This document shows positions 27,207 to 36,571 of a DNA stretch of 64,000 nucleotides, piece by piece. A program made the translations under genes and the position numbers. How positions within the stretch are numbered: the stretch's first letter is position 1; every line of letters starts with the position of its first letter. Under the pieces are notes generated by a model. That model was not told where the DNA came from, made no database searches, and saw only the letters and a program-made list of their open reading frames with translations. Where the stretch lies: the NCBI RefSeq assembly GCF_000235505.1, contig NZ_JH379028.1, positions 275,585 to 339,584 of the forward strand, written 5' to 3'. The DNA comes from Hungatella hathewayi WAL-18680. GTDB taxonomy: Bacteria > Bacillota > Clostridia > Lachnospirales > Lachnospiraceae.

Positions 27207-27219
27207 AAGGAGTTTGATA

Positions 27220-28044
27220 ATGCTGCAATTTAAGACAGAAAAGTTAACGAAACGTATCACTCGAATCTTTGCCCCGGCTGGTGAGTTGATGTATCTTGTG
27301 GAGGGGGATCGGAAAGCGGTTCTGATAGACACCGGCAGCGGTATCGGATCCCTTAAGGACTGTGTCCGCTCATTAACAGATAAACCGTTGACAGTATTAA
27401 TTACCCATGGTCACGTTGATCATGCGATGGGGGCAGCTGAATTCGCAGACGTCTATATGAACCTGAACGATGCTTCTGTTTATGGGGAACATGGTTCGGA
27501 GGCATTCCGAAAAACCGGCCCGGCCCACAGACCAGAAGGAATTGACCAGCTATCACAGTCTGTCTGGATACCGGCCGCACCTGTTACAGCATTCAAAGAC
27601 CTTAAGGGTGGAGATATCTTTGACCTTGGTGGTGAACAGATCCGAATATATGATTGTCCCGGCCATACCAAAGGTTCTGTGGTCATGCTCCTGGTTCAGG
27701 AACGGGTGCTGGTGCTTGGTGATGCCTGCAATGATTTTACCTTTTTGTTTGCGGATCACTGTACCTCTGTCACCGAGTACGAAAAAAACCTTAAGGCACT
27801 TAAATCCCAGGTTGACGGAATGTTCGATACCGTCTACATCTCTCACGGTGACGGCAACGGGGCCGTTGAAACCATCGATGAAGTCATCCATGTATGCGAA
27901 GACATCAAGCAAGGCAGCACGGATGATATTCCTTTCGATTTTATGGGACTTCCCGGTGTCATTGCCAAGGCAGTGAACCTTGAGACGATGAAACGTATTG
28001 ACGGCAGGCGCGGTAATATTGTTTACAACAAAGAGTCTATATAA
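27220..28044 (+). CDS. MBL-fold metallohydrolase
   Basis: This is a metallo-beta-lactamase-fold enzyme of 274 residues. The metal-binding motif is THGHVDHAMG (H-x-H-x-D-H), with further ligands in CPGHTKGSV, VLGDACNDF and ISHGDG. Such proteins hydrolyse lactones, thioesters or glyoxalase-type substrates; specificity cannot be read from sequence. ATG 27220 is preferred over TTG 27214 because AAAGGAG lies 7 bases before it. It is the last gene of the importer operon, ended by the terminator at 28092. An ester- or lactone-cleaving role on the imported compound would fit, also given the esterase nearby. Confidence 0.82.
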   Translation: MLQFKTEKLTKRITRIFAPAGELMYLVEGDRKAVLIDTGSGIGSLKDCVRSLTDKPLTVLITHGHVDHAMGAAEFADVYMNLNDASVYGEHGSEAFRKTGPAHRPEGIDQLSQSVWIPAAPVTAFKDLKGGDIFDLGGEQIRIYDCPGHTKGSVVMLLVQERVLVLGDACNDFTFLFADHCTSVTEYEKNLKALKSQVDGMFDTVYISHGDGNGAVETIDEVIHVCEDIKQGSTDDIPFDFMGLPGVIAKAVNLETMKRIDGRRGNIVYNKESI

Positions 28045-28091
28045 AGGAAAAGGATGACAGCCGCTGCAAACTGGTAACGCTTTGGACGGAT

Positions 28092-28121
28092 AAAAGCTGC
28101 CTGCGTGTTCAGGCAGCTTTT
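28092..28121 (+). terminator. Strong Rho-independent terminator after the MBL-fold gene
   Basis: AAAAGCTGCCTG and CAGGCAGCTTTT form a perfect 12-bp stem with a 6-base loop, followed by TT. It separates the importer operon from the membrane protein gene and rules out the GTG at 28105 as a start codon. Confidence 0.93.
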
Positions 28122-28134
28122 TAGATGGCTGGAA

Positions 28135-28773
28135 ATGGGAGAAAATAAATTGAAACGTCTATTTTTATATTTTATAGGCTTAAATATGATCGCAGCAGCA
28201 GTCGTTTTGAATATCCGGTATGATCTTGGGGTGGCTGCTTTTAGCTCGGTCATGTATGCTATTTCGGAAATTTACCGTATTAGTTTGGGAACAGCATCGA
28301 TTATTTGCTACTTACTATTTGTGCTGTTGCAGTGTATTCTATCAAAAAAAGTTACACTGACATATCTTTTGGAAGTGCCGCTATCTTTTGCGTTTGGTTT
28401 TTTAACTGATCTTTATGACATGTTTATCATGGATATCGAATGTCATATCTTTTTGCGTATGGCACTGTTTATTGCAACGATGTTTGTTACGGCAATGGGG
28501 GTTTGCTTATGTGTAAAAACAGATCTTGTCCTGACACCAACAGATGGCATTGTTAAGACGATATCAGAAGTTTTCGCAGCAGCCTTTTCAACAGTGAAAA
28601 ATGCATTTGATATCTCATTGGTTTTGGTCAGTGTGCTTCTTTGCTTTGTCAATCATACAGAATTTTATGGGATCGGAATTGGAACAATATTGTCTGCATT
28701 GTTTCTTGGAAGGATCATTAAAATGTATGAGCGATTTCTGTATCCTGCAAATAAAAAGTTAATAGGAAAATGA
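28135..28773 (+). CDS. YczE/YitT-like integral membrane protein
   Basis: This is a hydrophobic protein of about 212 residues with five or six transmembrane helices. It carries the DLGVAAFSSVMYAISE segment near residue 40 and VLTPTDGIVKTISE in mid-protein, as in YczE/YyaS-type proteins. The function of that family is unknown. ATG 28135 has only a weak ribosome site; TTG 28150, with GGGAG 8 bases upstream, is a plausible alternative and gives the family-typical start MKRLFLYFIG. It is 10 bases ahead of the esterase gene and likely co-transcribed with it. Confidence 0.75.
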   Translation: MGENKLKRLFLYFIGLNMIAAAVVLNIRYDLGVAAFSSVMYAISEIYRISLGTASIICYLLFVLLQCILSKKVTLTYLLEVPLSFAFGFLTDLYDMFIMDIECHIFLRMALFIATMFVTAMGVCLCVKTDLVLTPTDGIVKTISEVFAAAFSTVKNAFDISLVLVSVLLCFVNHTEFYGIGIGTILSALFLGRIIKMYERFLYPANKKLIGK

Positions 28774-28783
28774 GGGATTTTAA

Positions 28784-30322
28784 ATGGAAAAAGTATTTGC
28801 TTATGATAGTGTACCGCCGGTTCGGACAAAAGCCGGATTGCTGCATGGTTACCAGTATGATGGAATATATATTTTCAAAAATATAGCTTACGCAAAAGCA
28901 GAGCGGTTTCAGATGCCGCTGCCGGTTGATCCATGGGAAGGTGTGAAAGAGGCCACATCGTATGGATTTGTGTGTCCACTGCTTTCCCAGGATACGCCTG
29001 ACGACGAGTTGATGGTACCACACCGCTACTGGCCGGTCAGTGAAAATTGCCAGAATCTGAATATTTGGACAGATAGTCTGGACGAAAAAGCTAAAAGACC
29101 GGTAATGGTGTGGCTGCATGGTGGCGGCTTTACGGCTGGTTCGGCTATTGAGCAGGTGGCTTATGACGGATTTCATTTATGCCGCCGGGGAGAGGTTGTA
29201 GTAGTCTCAGTCAATCACAGGTTAAATATTCTTGGTTATCTGGATATGTCACCTTTTGGTGAACAATATAAAAATTCTGCTAATGCAGGACATGCAGATC
29301 TGGTAGCAGCGTTAACTTGGATTCATGATAATATTGCTGCCTTTGGCGGAGATCCTGACAATGTGACTTTATTTGGACAATCCGGTGGGGGACTTAAGAT
29401 AACAGGCCTGATGAATACACCTGCCGCGGACGGGCTGTTCCATCATGCCATTGTAATGAGTGGAGTTACAGACGGACGGGTGATACCGGAACAAAAAGGC
29501 GATGGAAAGGCGATTGTAGGTGCAATACTTAAGGAACTGGGGCTGAAACGGTCGGAAGCAGAAAAGCTGGCGGGCATACCATACACAACGCTGGCGGGCG
29601 CCTACAATAAAGTGCTCATGAAAGTGACGCAGGATGGAGCCTATGTTGGCTGCGGGCCACTGAAAAATGATTTTTATCTGGGTGAACCGCTGCTGCATGG
29701 CTTTAGCGAGCATGCAAAAAGAATTCCGTTGATGATAGGAACGGTCTTTGGTGAATTTGCACTTGCACCGCCACAGGCAAATATTTTGGGGATTTCTGAA
29801 CAGAATGCATCAGAAATATTGGAAAAACAGTATGGGGAGCATACACAGGAGCTGATTAAACTGTTTAAAGAGACATATCCGGAGAAAAAAATAATGGATC
29901 TGCAGTCAATGGATTATCATCTCCGCCACCCAACCAAAGCGCTTGCCAGACTTCATGCGAAAGAAGGCAAAGCGCCGGTTTATTTGTATCATTTCACTCT
30001 GAATTTTCCGCTCTGGCAGGGGAAGCCGGCATGGCATTGCTCCGATATCCCTTTCTTTTTTTATAATACTGAGTTAGTGGAAAATTGTGGAATCTCTGAT
30101 GTGAGCGAAAAATTACAGGCGCAAGTAGCAGGTGCAGCAGTTGCTTTTGCTAGAAGCGGTGATCCCAATCATGATCTGCTGCCTTTTTGGCCGCCAGTTA
30201 CAACGACGGAGGAGCCGACCATGATATTTGACCGCAACTGCCGAGTCGGTGTGAATTATGATGATAAGCTGATAGATTTCGCAGAGCAGAATTTACCGTC
30301 GTTTGATCCTACGGCTTTGTGA
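28784..30322 (+). CDS. Type-B carboxylesterase (alpha/beta hydrolase)
   Basis: This enzyme has 512 residues, the normal length for the family. The oxyanion hole motif LHGGGF is at 111-116, the nucleophile elbow GQSGGG has Ser200, and a His in WHCSDIPFFF near residue 418 completes the probable triad. There is no signal peptide, so it is likely cytoplasmic. The substrate class is carboxylic esters, for example acetylated or feruloylated compounds. It is encoded after the YczE-like protein. Its 3' end meets the convergent PilZ gene within 4 bases. Confidence 0.88.
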   Translation: MEKVFAYDSVPPVRTKAGLLHGYQYDGIYIFKNIAYAKAERFQMPLPVDPWEGVKEATSYGFVCPLLSQDTPDDELMVPHRYWPVSENCQNLNIWTDSLDEKAKRPVMVWLHGGGFTAGSAIEQVAYDGFHLCRRGEVVVVSVNHRLNILGYLDMSPFGEQYKNSANAGHADLVAALTWIHDNIAAFGGDPDNVTLFGQSGGGLKITGLMNTPAADGLFHHAIVMSGVTDGRVIPEQKGDGKAIVGAILKELGLKRSEAEKLAGIPYTTLAGAYNKVLMKVTQDGAYVGCGPLKNDFYLGEPLLHGFSEHAKRIPLMIGTVFGEFALAPPQANILGISEQNASEILEKQYGEHTQELIKLFKETYPEKKIMDLQSMDYHLRHPTKALARLHAKEGKAPVYLYHFTLNFPLWQGKPAWHCSDIPFFFYNTELVENCGISDVSEKLQAQVAGAAVAFARSGDPNHDLLPFWPPVTTTEEPTMIFDRNCRVGVNYDDKLIDFAEQNLPSFDPTAL

Positions 30323-30325
30323 GTA

Positions 30326-31009
30326 TCAATTAGAGAGCTCCTTTATCTGCTCGCTAAAGACATAGCTTCGCAACACAGCTTCGGCTGTAGCGGACAAATA
30401 TAAGAATTGTGCGCCGTAGCGCCAACGGTTAACCGTTCCGTTATTGGAAGAAACTGGCCGGGACCAGACGATTTTTCCCTCCGTCTCTACCGGTTTGCGT
30501 CCCTGGTCAAATATAAAGGAGAAATACTGACTTACCTGGAATTCTCTGGAGCAGGTAAAGCCGATTCCGCCTGCGCTGATATCACAAATTAAAATAGGGA
30601 TCGTTTTACCAGAAACAATACGGTTTTCTCCATTATTTACGATATGGCCTGATAAAAGACGCAAGTTTGCAGGAAACTCACGTTTGATTTTTATATCGGC
30701 TCGTCTCTGGATCACGGCAGTCTTTTCCTTTAATTGATACAATAGAGTATTAGGCAATCTGTCATTTAAAGAGATCTGTTTTTGTGTGCCAATTATTCCA
30801 GAACCGGGGGGGATCAAGATACCGGGATACGTTACTAAGCCCTCTATATTGTCGTATAATATAATATTTACCTGGGAAGGCATGAAGGGGAAGGATTGCT
30901 CTGGTATAGTCAGAAGGATATAATCCTGGCCTATATCCTCTACAGATGCCTCGCAGATCTCATTTCCATTCAAAGTTTCTATTCGTACTTTTTGACAGTC
31001 TCTTATCAT
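30326..31009 (-). CDS. PilZ-domain protein, YcgR-like (cyclic-di-GMP effector)
   Basis: This protein has 227 residues. An N-terminal beta-rich YcgR-N-like domain (about 1-95) is followed by a PilZ domain (about 98-215). The c-di-GMP motifs are QRRADIKIKR (RxxxR) and CDISAGGIGF (D-x-S-x-x-G), and a GAQFLYLS ending is typical. Such proteins slow flagellar motors or control adhesion when c-di-GMP rises. ATG 31009 is chosen because GGGAGG lies 8 bases upstream; the in-frame GTG 31018 has no spacing. It is monocistronic and convergent to the esterase gene. Confidence 0.88.
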   Translation of the reverse strand: MIRDCQKVRIETLNGNEICEASVEDIGQDYILLTIPEQSFPFMPSQVNIILYDNIEGLVTYPGILIPPGSGIIGTQKQISLNDRLPNTLLYQLKEKTAVIQRRADIKIKREFPANLRLLSGHIVNNGENRIVSGKTIPILICDISAGGIGFTCSREFQVSQYFSFIFDQGRKPVETEGKIVWSRPVSSNNGTVNRWRYGAQFLYLSATAEAVLRSYVFSEQIKELSN

Positions 31010-31148
31010 ATGAAACACCTCCCGAATATGTTATCGCTGGATTTTGGGGAATTCATATAGAAAGTATAAGGCTCATTGCTAATTCAGTCAATATTATTAT
31101 GCAGGAAATTAAAACAAAAAATCATGATTGCATTCGTTTATAAATGAT

Positions 31149-31181
31149 AAGCGCCATGATTAAAACAACGTCATGGCGCTT
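31149..31181. terminator. Hairpin downstream of the minus-strand ABC operon
   Basis: AAGCGCCATGA and TCATGGCGCTT form a perfect 11-bp stem with an 11-base loop, just past the stop of the permease gene at 31189 on the minus strand. The T-run expected of a strong Rho-independent terminator is poor on both strands, so efficiency is uncertain. Confidence 0.6.
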
Positions 31182-31188
31182 AAAGCTT

Positions 31189-31983
31189 TTATTTTATCTT
31201 CTTCTCCAACACCGCAATCCCCTGATACAAGATCGCCGACACAATACAGAGAATCACAATGGACATTACCACCATATCCATCTTAAACACCTGGCTGCCG
31301 TAGATAATCAGGTATCCCAGCCCCTTGTTGGCTGCCAGGAACTCACCTATGATGACACCAACTAAGCAGAGCCCGATATTGACCTTCATATTGCTGATAA
31401 TCAGCGGCACCGAGCCGGGAATCAGGACCTTTAGCAGCACATCCTTTTTTCCGCCTCCCAGGGCGTAAATCAGTTTAATTTTATCCGGGTCCATCTGTTT
31501 GAAACCGGTGTGGAGGGTTAAGATGGAACCAAATACAGCCACCGAGATGGCGGCCACGATAATTGTCTTTACATTGTTCCCCAGCCACACAATGAGAATT
31601 GGCGCCAGGGCGGATTTGGGCAGGCTGTTGAGCATGACTAGGTAGGGTTCCAGCACCTCGGAGATACTCCGGCTGGCCCACAAAAGCACGGCGAAGAGAA
31701 TCCCAACCACCACCACCAGCCCGAAGCTGACTAAAGTTTCCAGGATGGTGATTCCCGTGTGCATAAAGATACTCCCGTCCGCCACCATACCGGCAAAGCA
31801 CCGGACCATGCGGGAGGGAGAACTGAAGATAAAGTCGTCAATGATGCCCAGCCTTGCGCACAGCTCCCACAGGGCCAGAAGAAGCACCAAAAGCATTACC
31901 CGGTAGGTGGTAACCTGCTTTTTGTGCCGTTTTTCTTTCGCGATAAACTCCTGCTGCGCCAGAGTTGGATGAGTCTCAATCAT
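31189..31983 (-). CDS. ABC transporter permease, SsuC/TauC type
   Basis: This membrane protein has 264 residues and about six helices. The coupling motif is ALGGGKKDVLLKVLIPGSVPLI, and the N-terminal half has LNSLPKSALAPILIVWLG, typical of nitrate/sulfonate/taurine-type permeases. I start at ATG 31983, 10 bases after AAGGAG and overlapping the ATPase stop by 8 bases, rather than at 32037 inside that gene. There is no binding protein gene in this operon, so it must be supplied from elsewhere. Confidence 0.88.
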   Translation of the reverse strand: MIETHPTLAQQEFIAKEKRHKKQVTTYRVMLLVLLLALWELCARLGIIDDFIFSSPSRMVRCFAGMVADGSIFMHTGITILETLVSFGLVVVVGILFAVLLWASRSISEVLEPYLVMLNSLPKSALAPILIVWLGNNVKTIIVAAISVAVFGSILTLHTGFKQMDPDKIKLIYALGGGKKDVLLKVLIPGSVPLIISNMKVNIGLCLVGVIIGEFLAANKGLGYLIIYGSQVFKMDMVVMSIVILCIVSAILYQGIAVLEKKIK

Positions 31984-32743
31984 AATTTTGCAGCTCCTTC
32001 CATAACTGATTAAAATAGGAGGAGAATTCAGGAGCATTTCTCCTCTCTAAGGGACGGGCGTATTCCTCCCCGAACGAAACATCCATGATACCCTTGATTT
32101 TCCCGGGCCGGCTGGTCAGGATCACAATGCGGTCCGCCACGGAGATGGCCTCCGACAAATCGTGGGTAATCAGAATGGCGGTCTTGCCGCTTTTCTTGAT
32201 GATGGAGCTGATATCGTCGCAGACCTCCAGCCTGGTCTGATAGTCCAGCGCGGAAAATGGCTCGTCAAGCAGCAAAATATCCGGTTTCAACGCCAGGGTG
32301 CGAATCAGGGCCGCCCTCTGCCTCATGCCGCCGGACAGCTCCGATGGCCGGGAGTTTTTAAAATCCGCCAGCCCGTAGGTGTCAAGCATCTCCAGTAACT
32401 GTTCTTTCTCCGCCTCTCCCAGACGGTGCTGAACCTCCAGCCCCAGGGACACATTGGATAAAATGTTCCGCCAGTCAAACAGATGGTCCTTCTGAAGCAT
32501 GTAACCAATCTGCACATCACTGTCCTCCCTGGGAATGCCGTCGATGAGAATGCTGCCTTCCTCCGGCTCCAAAAGGCCGGCCAGCAGAGAGAGCAGCGTG
32601 GATTTTCCACAGCCGGACGGCCCCACAATCGCCAAAAATTCACCGTTATTTACATCAAAAGATATATTGGAAAGGGCCAGTGTTTCGCCTTCAAGTGAGT
32701 GATAAGAATAGCTGAGGTTTTTTACTTCCAGTTTTGATTTCAT
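31976..32743 (-). CDS. ABC transporter ATP-binding protein, SsuB/TauB type
   Basis: This is a 255-residue ATPase with Walker A GPSGCGKST (about 41-49), signature LSGGMRQRAAL and Walker B ILLLDEPFSALD. A typical switch His is in ILITHDLSEA. It powers the permease downstream, whose start overlaps its stop. The gene is 99 bases after the response regulator gene, on the same strand, so the two-component system and transporter may form one operon. Confidence 0.9.
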   Translation of the reverse strand: MKSKLEVKNLSYSYHSLEGETLALSNISFDVNNGEFLAIVGPSGCGKSTLLSLLAGLLEPEEGSILIDGIPREDSDVQIGYMLQKDHLFDWRNILSNVSLGLEVQHRLGEAEKEQLLEMLDTYGLADFKNSRPSELSGGMRQRAALIRTLALKPDILLLDEPFSALDYQTRLEVCDDISSIIKKSGKTAILITHDLSEAISVADRIVILTSRPGKIKGIMDVSFGEEYARPLERRNAPEFSSYFNQLWKELQNYD

Positions 32744-32842
32744 ATAGATACCTCCTATAACTATAATCTATAATATGTGGAGGAAAAAGAAGGGTGAGAT
32801 GAAAAAAGGACAAAAAAGCGGATAAAAAAAGCGGATGTCTTG

Positions 32843-34441
32843 TCACATCCGCTTCTCATGTTCTCTCGGCGACATTCCCGTCACCTTCTTAAATACCTTG
32901 CTGAAATAATAGGGATTGTCAAACCCCAGCATATCCGATATCTCATACATCAGATACTGGTGGGTATCAATCAGCGCCTTGGCGTGCTCAATCTTCACAT
33001 CCGCGATATAATCCGACAGCGTCGTCCCCGTAAACTTCTTAAACGTGATGCTCAGATGTCCCGCGCTGATATTCAGCACATCCGCAATCTCCGTCAGCGT
33101 CAGCTTCTCCGTGTAATGCTCGGCGATATACCGCTTTGCCTGCTCCACCAGCTTGTCGGAGCGGTTCTCCTTCCGATCCTCCAGCAGTTTGCACAACTTG
33201 TCCCGGAAACTCCCCAGCCACTCCAGAATATCCGCCAGACTGGTAAAATGATTCAGATACTCCGCAATATTAATCGTGTACGGGAAAATATCCTGGTAGC
33301 TGCTCCCATCATTGTCAAAAAAGGAGTACAGGTAGGTGTAAATGTTGATGCACGCGCTGGCCGCATGCTCCTTCCCCGGCTTGCATTCCGTAAACAAATC
33401 AATAATCTGCCCGAAAATCTCCGCCAGCTTCTCACTGTCATTCTGCGAAATGGCGGAGGACAAATCCTTCTTCAAAAAGTTGATATTGAACGTCTTCGCA
33501 TTGCTCTTGTGGTAATGCTGCCCCTGATAGAACACAACCGGAGTGGCCGAATCATAGTAGTAGTATTCCAGTGCCGTTCTGGCCTGCTCCACTGCCGAAG
33601 GCAGTTCCAAAATACCCCCCCCCGTATCACTAATTCCCAAAACAGCCGTCAGCTCAAAGTATGTCTTCAGCGCCGAGTTCACCTTCCCGCCAAACTGGTT
33701 CATGGTTGTCTCTAAATCCTGCCCGTCATGGAGCACCGCCACCAGAAGAAAGACATTGGGCGTATCCGTCAGCAGCGTGAAGGTCTTAAAAAATCTACCG
33801 CAGATACCCCGGATAATATCGCCAATCTGGCTGTTGATCTGCTTCAAATCCATGACCTCTTCCCCGGGAAGAAAGCTGATATTGACCTGCCGCAGGGAAA
33901 TGAGGGTGACAAAGGAGTGCTCATAGGTCCGGGCCAGCTCCTCCGGAAGGGTGGCCGACTCGTCGTGGGCAATCAGCGTCTTGCCAAAATACGCCCGTAT
34001 CATATCCTGGGGCGTATACTGGACCAGGTTGTTGTATAGCTGGTGCTCATGGTGGCTCACCATCAGATCACATTTTTCCTTGGCCCGCTTAAGCGCCTGC
34101 ACAAGCTCCTCCGGACTTAAGTTCAGCTTCACCAGATAGTCCGTGGCCCCCAGCGCCAGCGCCCGTCTGGCCAGATCGAACTCCTCCAAATTGGTCAGCA
34201 TCAGAAAGGCGAAGGTACAGCCCGCCGCCTTGCATTTCTCAATCAGCTCCAGCCCGTTTAACACCGGCATGCGGATGTCCGTGATGACAATGTCCGGCTG
34301 CAGCTCCAGTATCATATCGTAGGCGGAGGGCCCGTTGGTGGCCTTCCCCACAATGGTGCAGTCATAATCCTCCCACACAATCAGAGAGGCAATCCCAGCC
34401 AGAATCAAAGGTTCATCGTCAACTAATATCACTCGGTACAT
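32843..34441 (-). CDS. YesN-type response regulator with AraC DNA-binding domain
   Basis: This regulator has 532 residues. The receiver domain (1-120) has acidic pocket D8-D9 and probable phospho-acceptor Asp55 in VITDIRMP, and Lys in YLVKLN. The middle (about 140-420) is the variable YesN linker. The C-terminal AraC domain (about 430-530) includes LTEIADVLNISAGHLSITFKK and ISDMLGFDNPYYFSKVFKKVTG. An unusually long C9 run (33615-33623, Gly codons) lies in the linker. ATG 34441 follows GGAG; 34465 would be a longer start without a site. It is downstream of its kinase and may regulate the divergent sugar operon at 36572. Confidence 0.9.
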   Translation of the reverse strand: MYRVILVDDEPLILAGIASLIVWEDYDCTIVGKATNGPSAYDMILELQPDIVITDIRMPVLNGLELIEKCKAAGCTFAFLMLTNLEEFDLARRALALGATDYLVKLNLSPEELVQALKRAKEKCDLMVSHHEHQLYNNLVQYTPQDMIRAYFGKTLIAHDESATLPEELARTYEHSFVTLISLRQVNISFLPGEEVMDLKQINSQIGDIIRGICGRFFKTFTLLTDTPNVFLLVAVLHDGQDLETTMNQFGGKVNSALKTYFELTAVLGISDTGGGILELPSAVEQARTALEYYYYDSATPVVFYQGQHYHKSNAKTFNINFLKKDLSSAISQNDSEKLAEIFGQIIDLFTECKPGKEHAASACINIYTYLYSFFDNDGSSYQDIFPYTINIAEYLNHFTSLADILEWLGSFRDKLCKLLEDRKENRSDKLVEQAKRYIAEHYTEKLTLTEIADVLNISAGHLSITFKKFTGTTLSDYIADVKIEHAKALIDTHQYLMYEISDMLGFDNPYYFSKVFKKVTGMSPREHEKRM

Positions 34442-34479
34442 AAATATTCCACTCCATCTCCACACATCCCGGCCGCCGG

Positions 34480-36259
34480 TCAGGATTCATATTCCAGCGG
34501 CAGCGAGATGGTTATCATCGTATAGTTATCCATTTCACTCTCTATGGTGATGCCATAGTCCTCCCCGTACACCAGCTTCAACCGCCTGTCCACGTTGGGA
34601 AGGCCGATGCCGCTCATGTTGCTCTTCGTAATCCGGGAGGTGTCTGTCAGTAATTTCTGTATGTTCTCCGGTGAAATGCCTACGCCATTGTCGCGGACCG
34701 TGACATAAAAGACGCCGTCCTTCGCGAAGGCATGTATCTGAATCAGCCCAAACCGCCCGCTGGGCTCAATGCCGGAGAAGATGGCATTTTCCACAATGGG
34801 CTGAAGGGTCAGCTTCACAATCCGCGCGTCGTAGAGACTTTCCTCATCCACCTGAATCTCCACGTCAAACAATTCAATGTAGCGAATCTTTTCTATGGTA
34901 ACATAATTTTGCAGAAATTCAAGCTCCTGACGGAAAGTTACCTTCTCGTTAAATCCCTTCGCCATGTTTTTGAGGAGGGAGGAGAGGGCCGTCACCACCT
35001 GGACAATGCCGGTGTTCTTCTGCATGGTGGCAATCCATTTGATGGAGTCCAGGGTGTTGTAGAGGAAATGAGGATTAATCTGCGCCTGAAGCATTTTAAT
35101 CTCCATGTCCTTCTTCTCCTTCTCATCCTGGACCCTGGAATCCAAAAGGTTGGATATCTGGCTGGACATCTGGTTGATCTGTGTGCCTATGATACCGATC
35201 TCGTCGTCGGTCTCGATGGAGGGGTCCGGCTCGAAATTCCCCTCGGCAACCAGACGGAGCCGTTTGGTCAGCCGGTTAATCGGCGCTCCCAGCTGTCTGG
35301 AGATGACGAAGGATAAGGTCAGGCCGATGATAATACAGAACAAAAACACCAGGAAAACAGTATTGTAAACCACGGCATGGTCCAGATTCATGGAGGACAG
35401 CGGGACAATCTCGTAGAAAATGAGACCGCTGAGCGGCTTCTTTTCATAGGTGACAACACATTTTTCATGATTCAGGGTAATCTGGAAATTGCCCGGCCCG
35501 TCCTCAGCCTCCAGCAGCCGGTCTCGAAAGACGCTGTCATCGTAGATGTCACCGTTCTGGGAGGCAATCAAATCTCCGTCGGAGGTGATCACATAGAGGA
35601 TGGACTCCTTAGGCAGAGTCTCCAGTGTCCGCTGGAACAAAACCGGTGAGATGCCAAGAAAGACCCAGCAGTCCTCCGGCTTGCCCAGAACATTCTGCAG
35701 GGGGCGCAGCAGCGGCAGAATCTTCGGCACATAGGTGGTCCCCACGGAAAATGGATTGTCAACCAGCTCTAAGGCGTACTGGGACGGCGTTTTTTCCAGG
35801 TTTTTCTGAAACCAGGGGGTAGCCATGATGCGCTCCGGATCGTCCGTGGCGCCGGGAGCATTGCCGGCCTGAAGAACGAAGCCGTTATTATATAAGGTAA
35901 TCTTATAAATGGCGTCGGTATATCCGGAGATGGCGCATAAATCCCTCAGCACGTCAGCCGCATAGACAGCCGCCTGGGGATTGCTGTACCCCTCCCGGTA
36001 TTCGGGAAAGGTGGTGGTGAGAAACAGAGATTTCCGCTCGGAGCAGTTGAGAAGGATATTGACCATCTCGTCGTAGGCCACGCCCATGCGGGCCGACAGT
36101 CCGTTGATGCGGTTCTGGCTGCTCTTGGTTTCCGCCACAATGACATCCTTCCGGTAGGAATTGTAGTTAAAAAAAGCTGACGGCGCTGGCAATGCAGATG
36201 ACAATCAGCAGATTGTACAGAATCAGTTTTCGTTGAAAGGTCTTCGGTGTGGATTTCAT
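34480..36259 (-). CDS. YesM-type sensor histidine kinase, frameshifted at its N-terminus
   Basis: This kinase pairs with the YesN-type regulator. ATG 36259 follows AGGAGG and encodes a first transmembrane helix (KLILYNLLIVICIASAVSFF), then runs out of frame at an A7 run (36169-36175; T7 on the coding strand). Removing one T continues directly as NYNSYRKDVIVAETK and the rest, about 590 residues in all. The extracellular sensor is about 30-270, a second helix is near VVYNTVFLVFLFCIIIGLTLSFVI, then HAMP, the His motif QAQINPHFLYNTLDSIKW and an ATPase domain with LTLQPIVENAIFSGI. As read, only a start at 36204 without a membrane helix remains. A sequencing indel is the simplest explanation. Confidence 0.8.
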
Positions 36260-36571
36260 GGGAACCTCCTGTCAAATTTGCAGATGATACGGATGACATT
36301 ATATATTAAGAAAGGCAAGTTTGATATCTCCATGACTCCATCATATCGAAAAACAGGTAAAAAAACAATTACAAAGTCGTTGAAACATGAAAATAATATA
36401 AAAATCTAAAAATATTATATCTTTTTTGAGGGCCTCCTGAAAAATGACACAAAAAAAGTAATAGAATTCTGGCTATTTTGGATGTCATTTTTGGATAAAT
36501 TTTGATATTCTATATCTACCAACAGGGAACACGGCAACGTGGACCCGAGAAAAAATGGGAGGGAAAGAATC
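36260..36571. promoter_or_regulatory. Divergent regulatory region between kinase and CUT1 sugar operon
   Basis: These 312 AT-rich bases separate the minus-strand kinase gene from the plus-strand binding protein gene. I see several A/T tracts and a TTGGAT -35 candidate near 36491, but no pair at ideal spacing, and no clear inverted repeat that could be assigned to the YesN-type regulator. The ribosome site GGGAGGGAAAG lies before ATG 36572. Confidence 0.4.
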
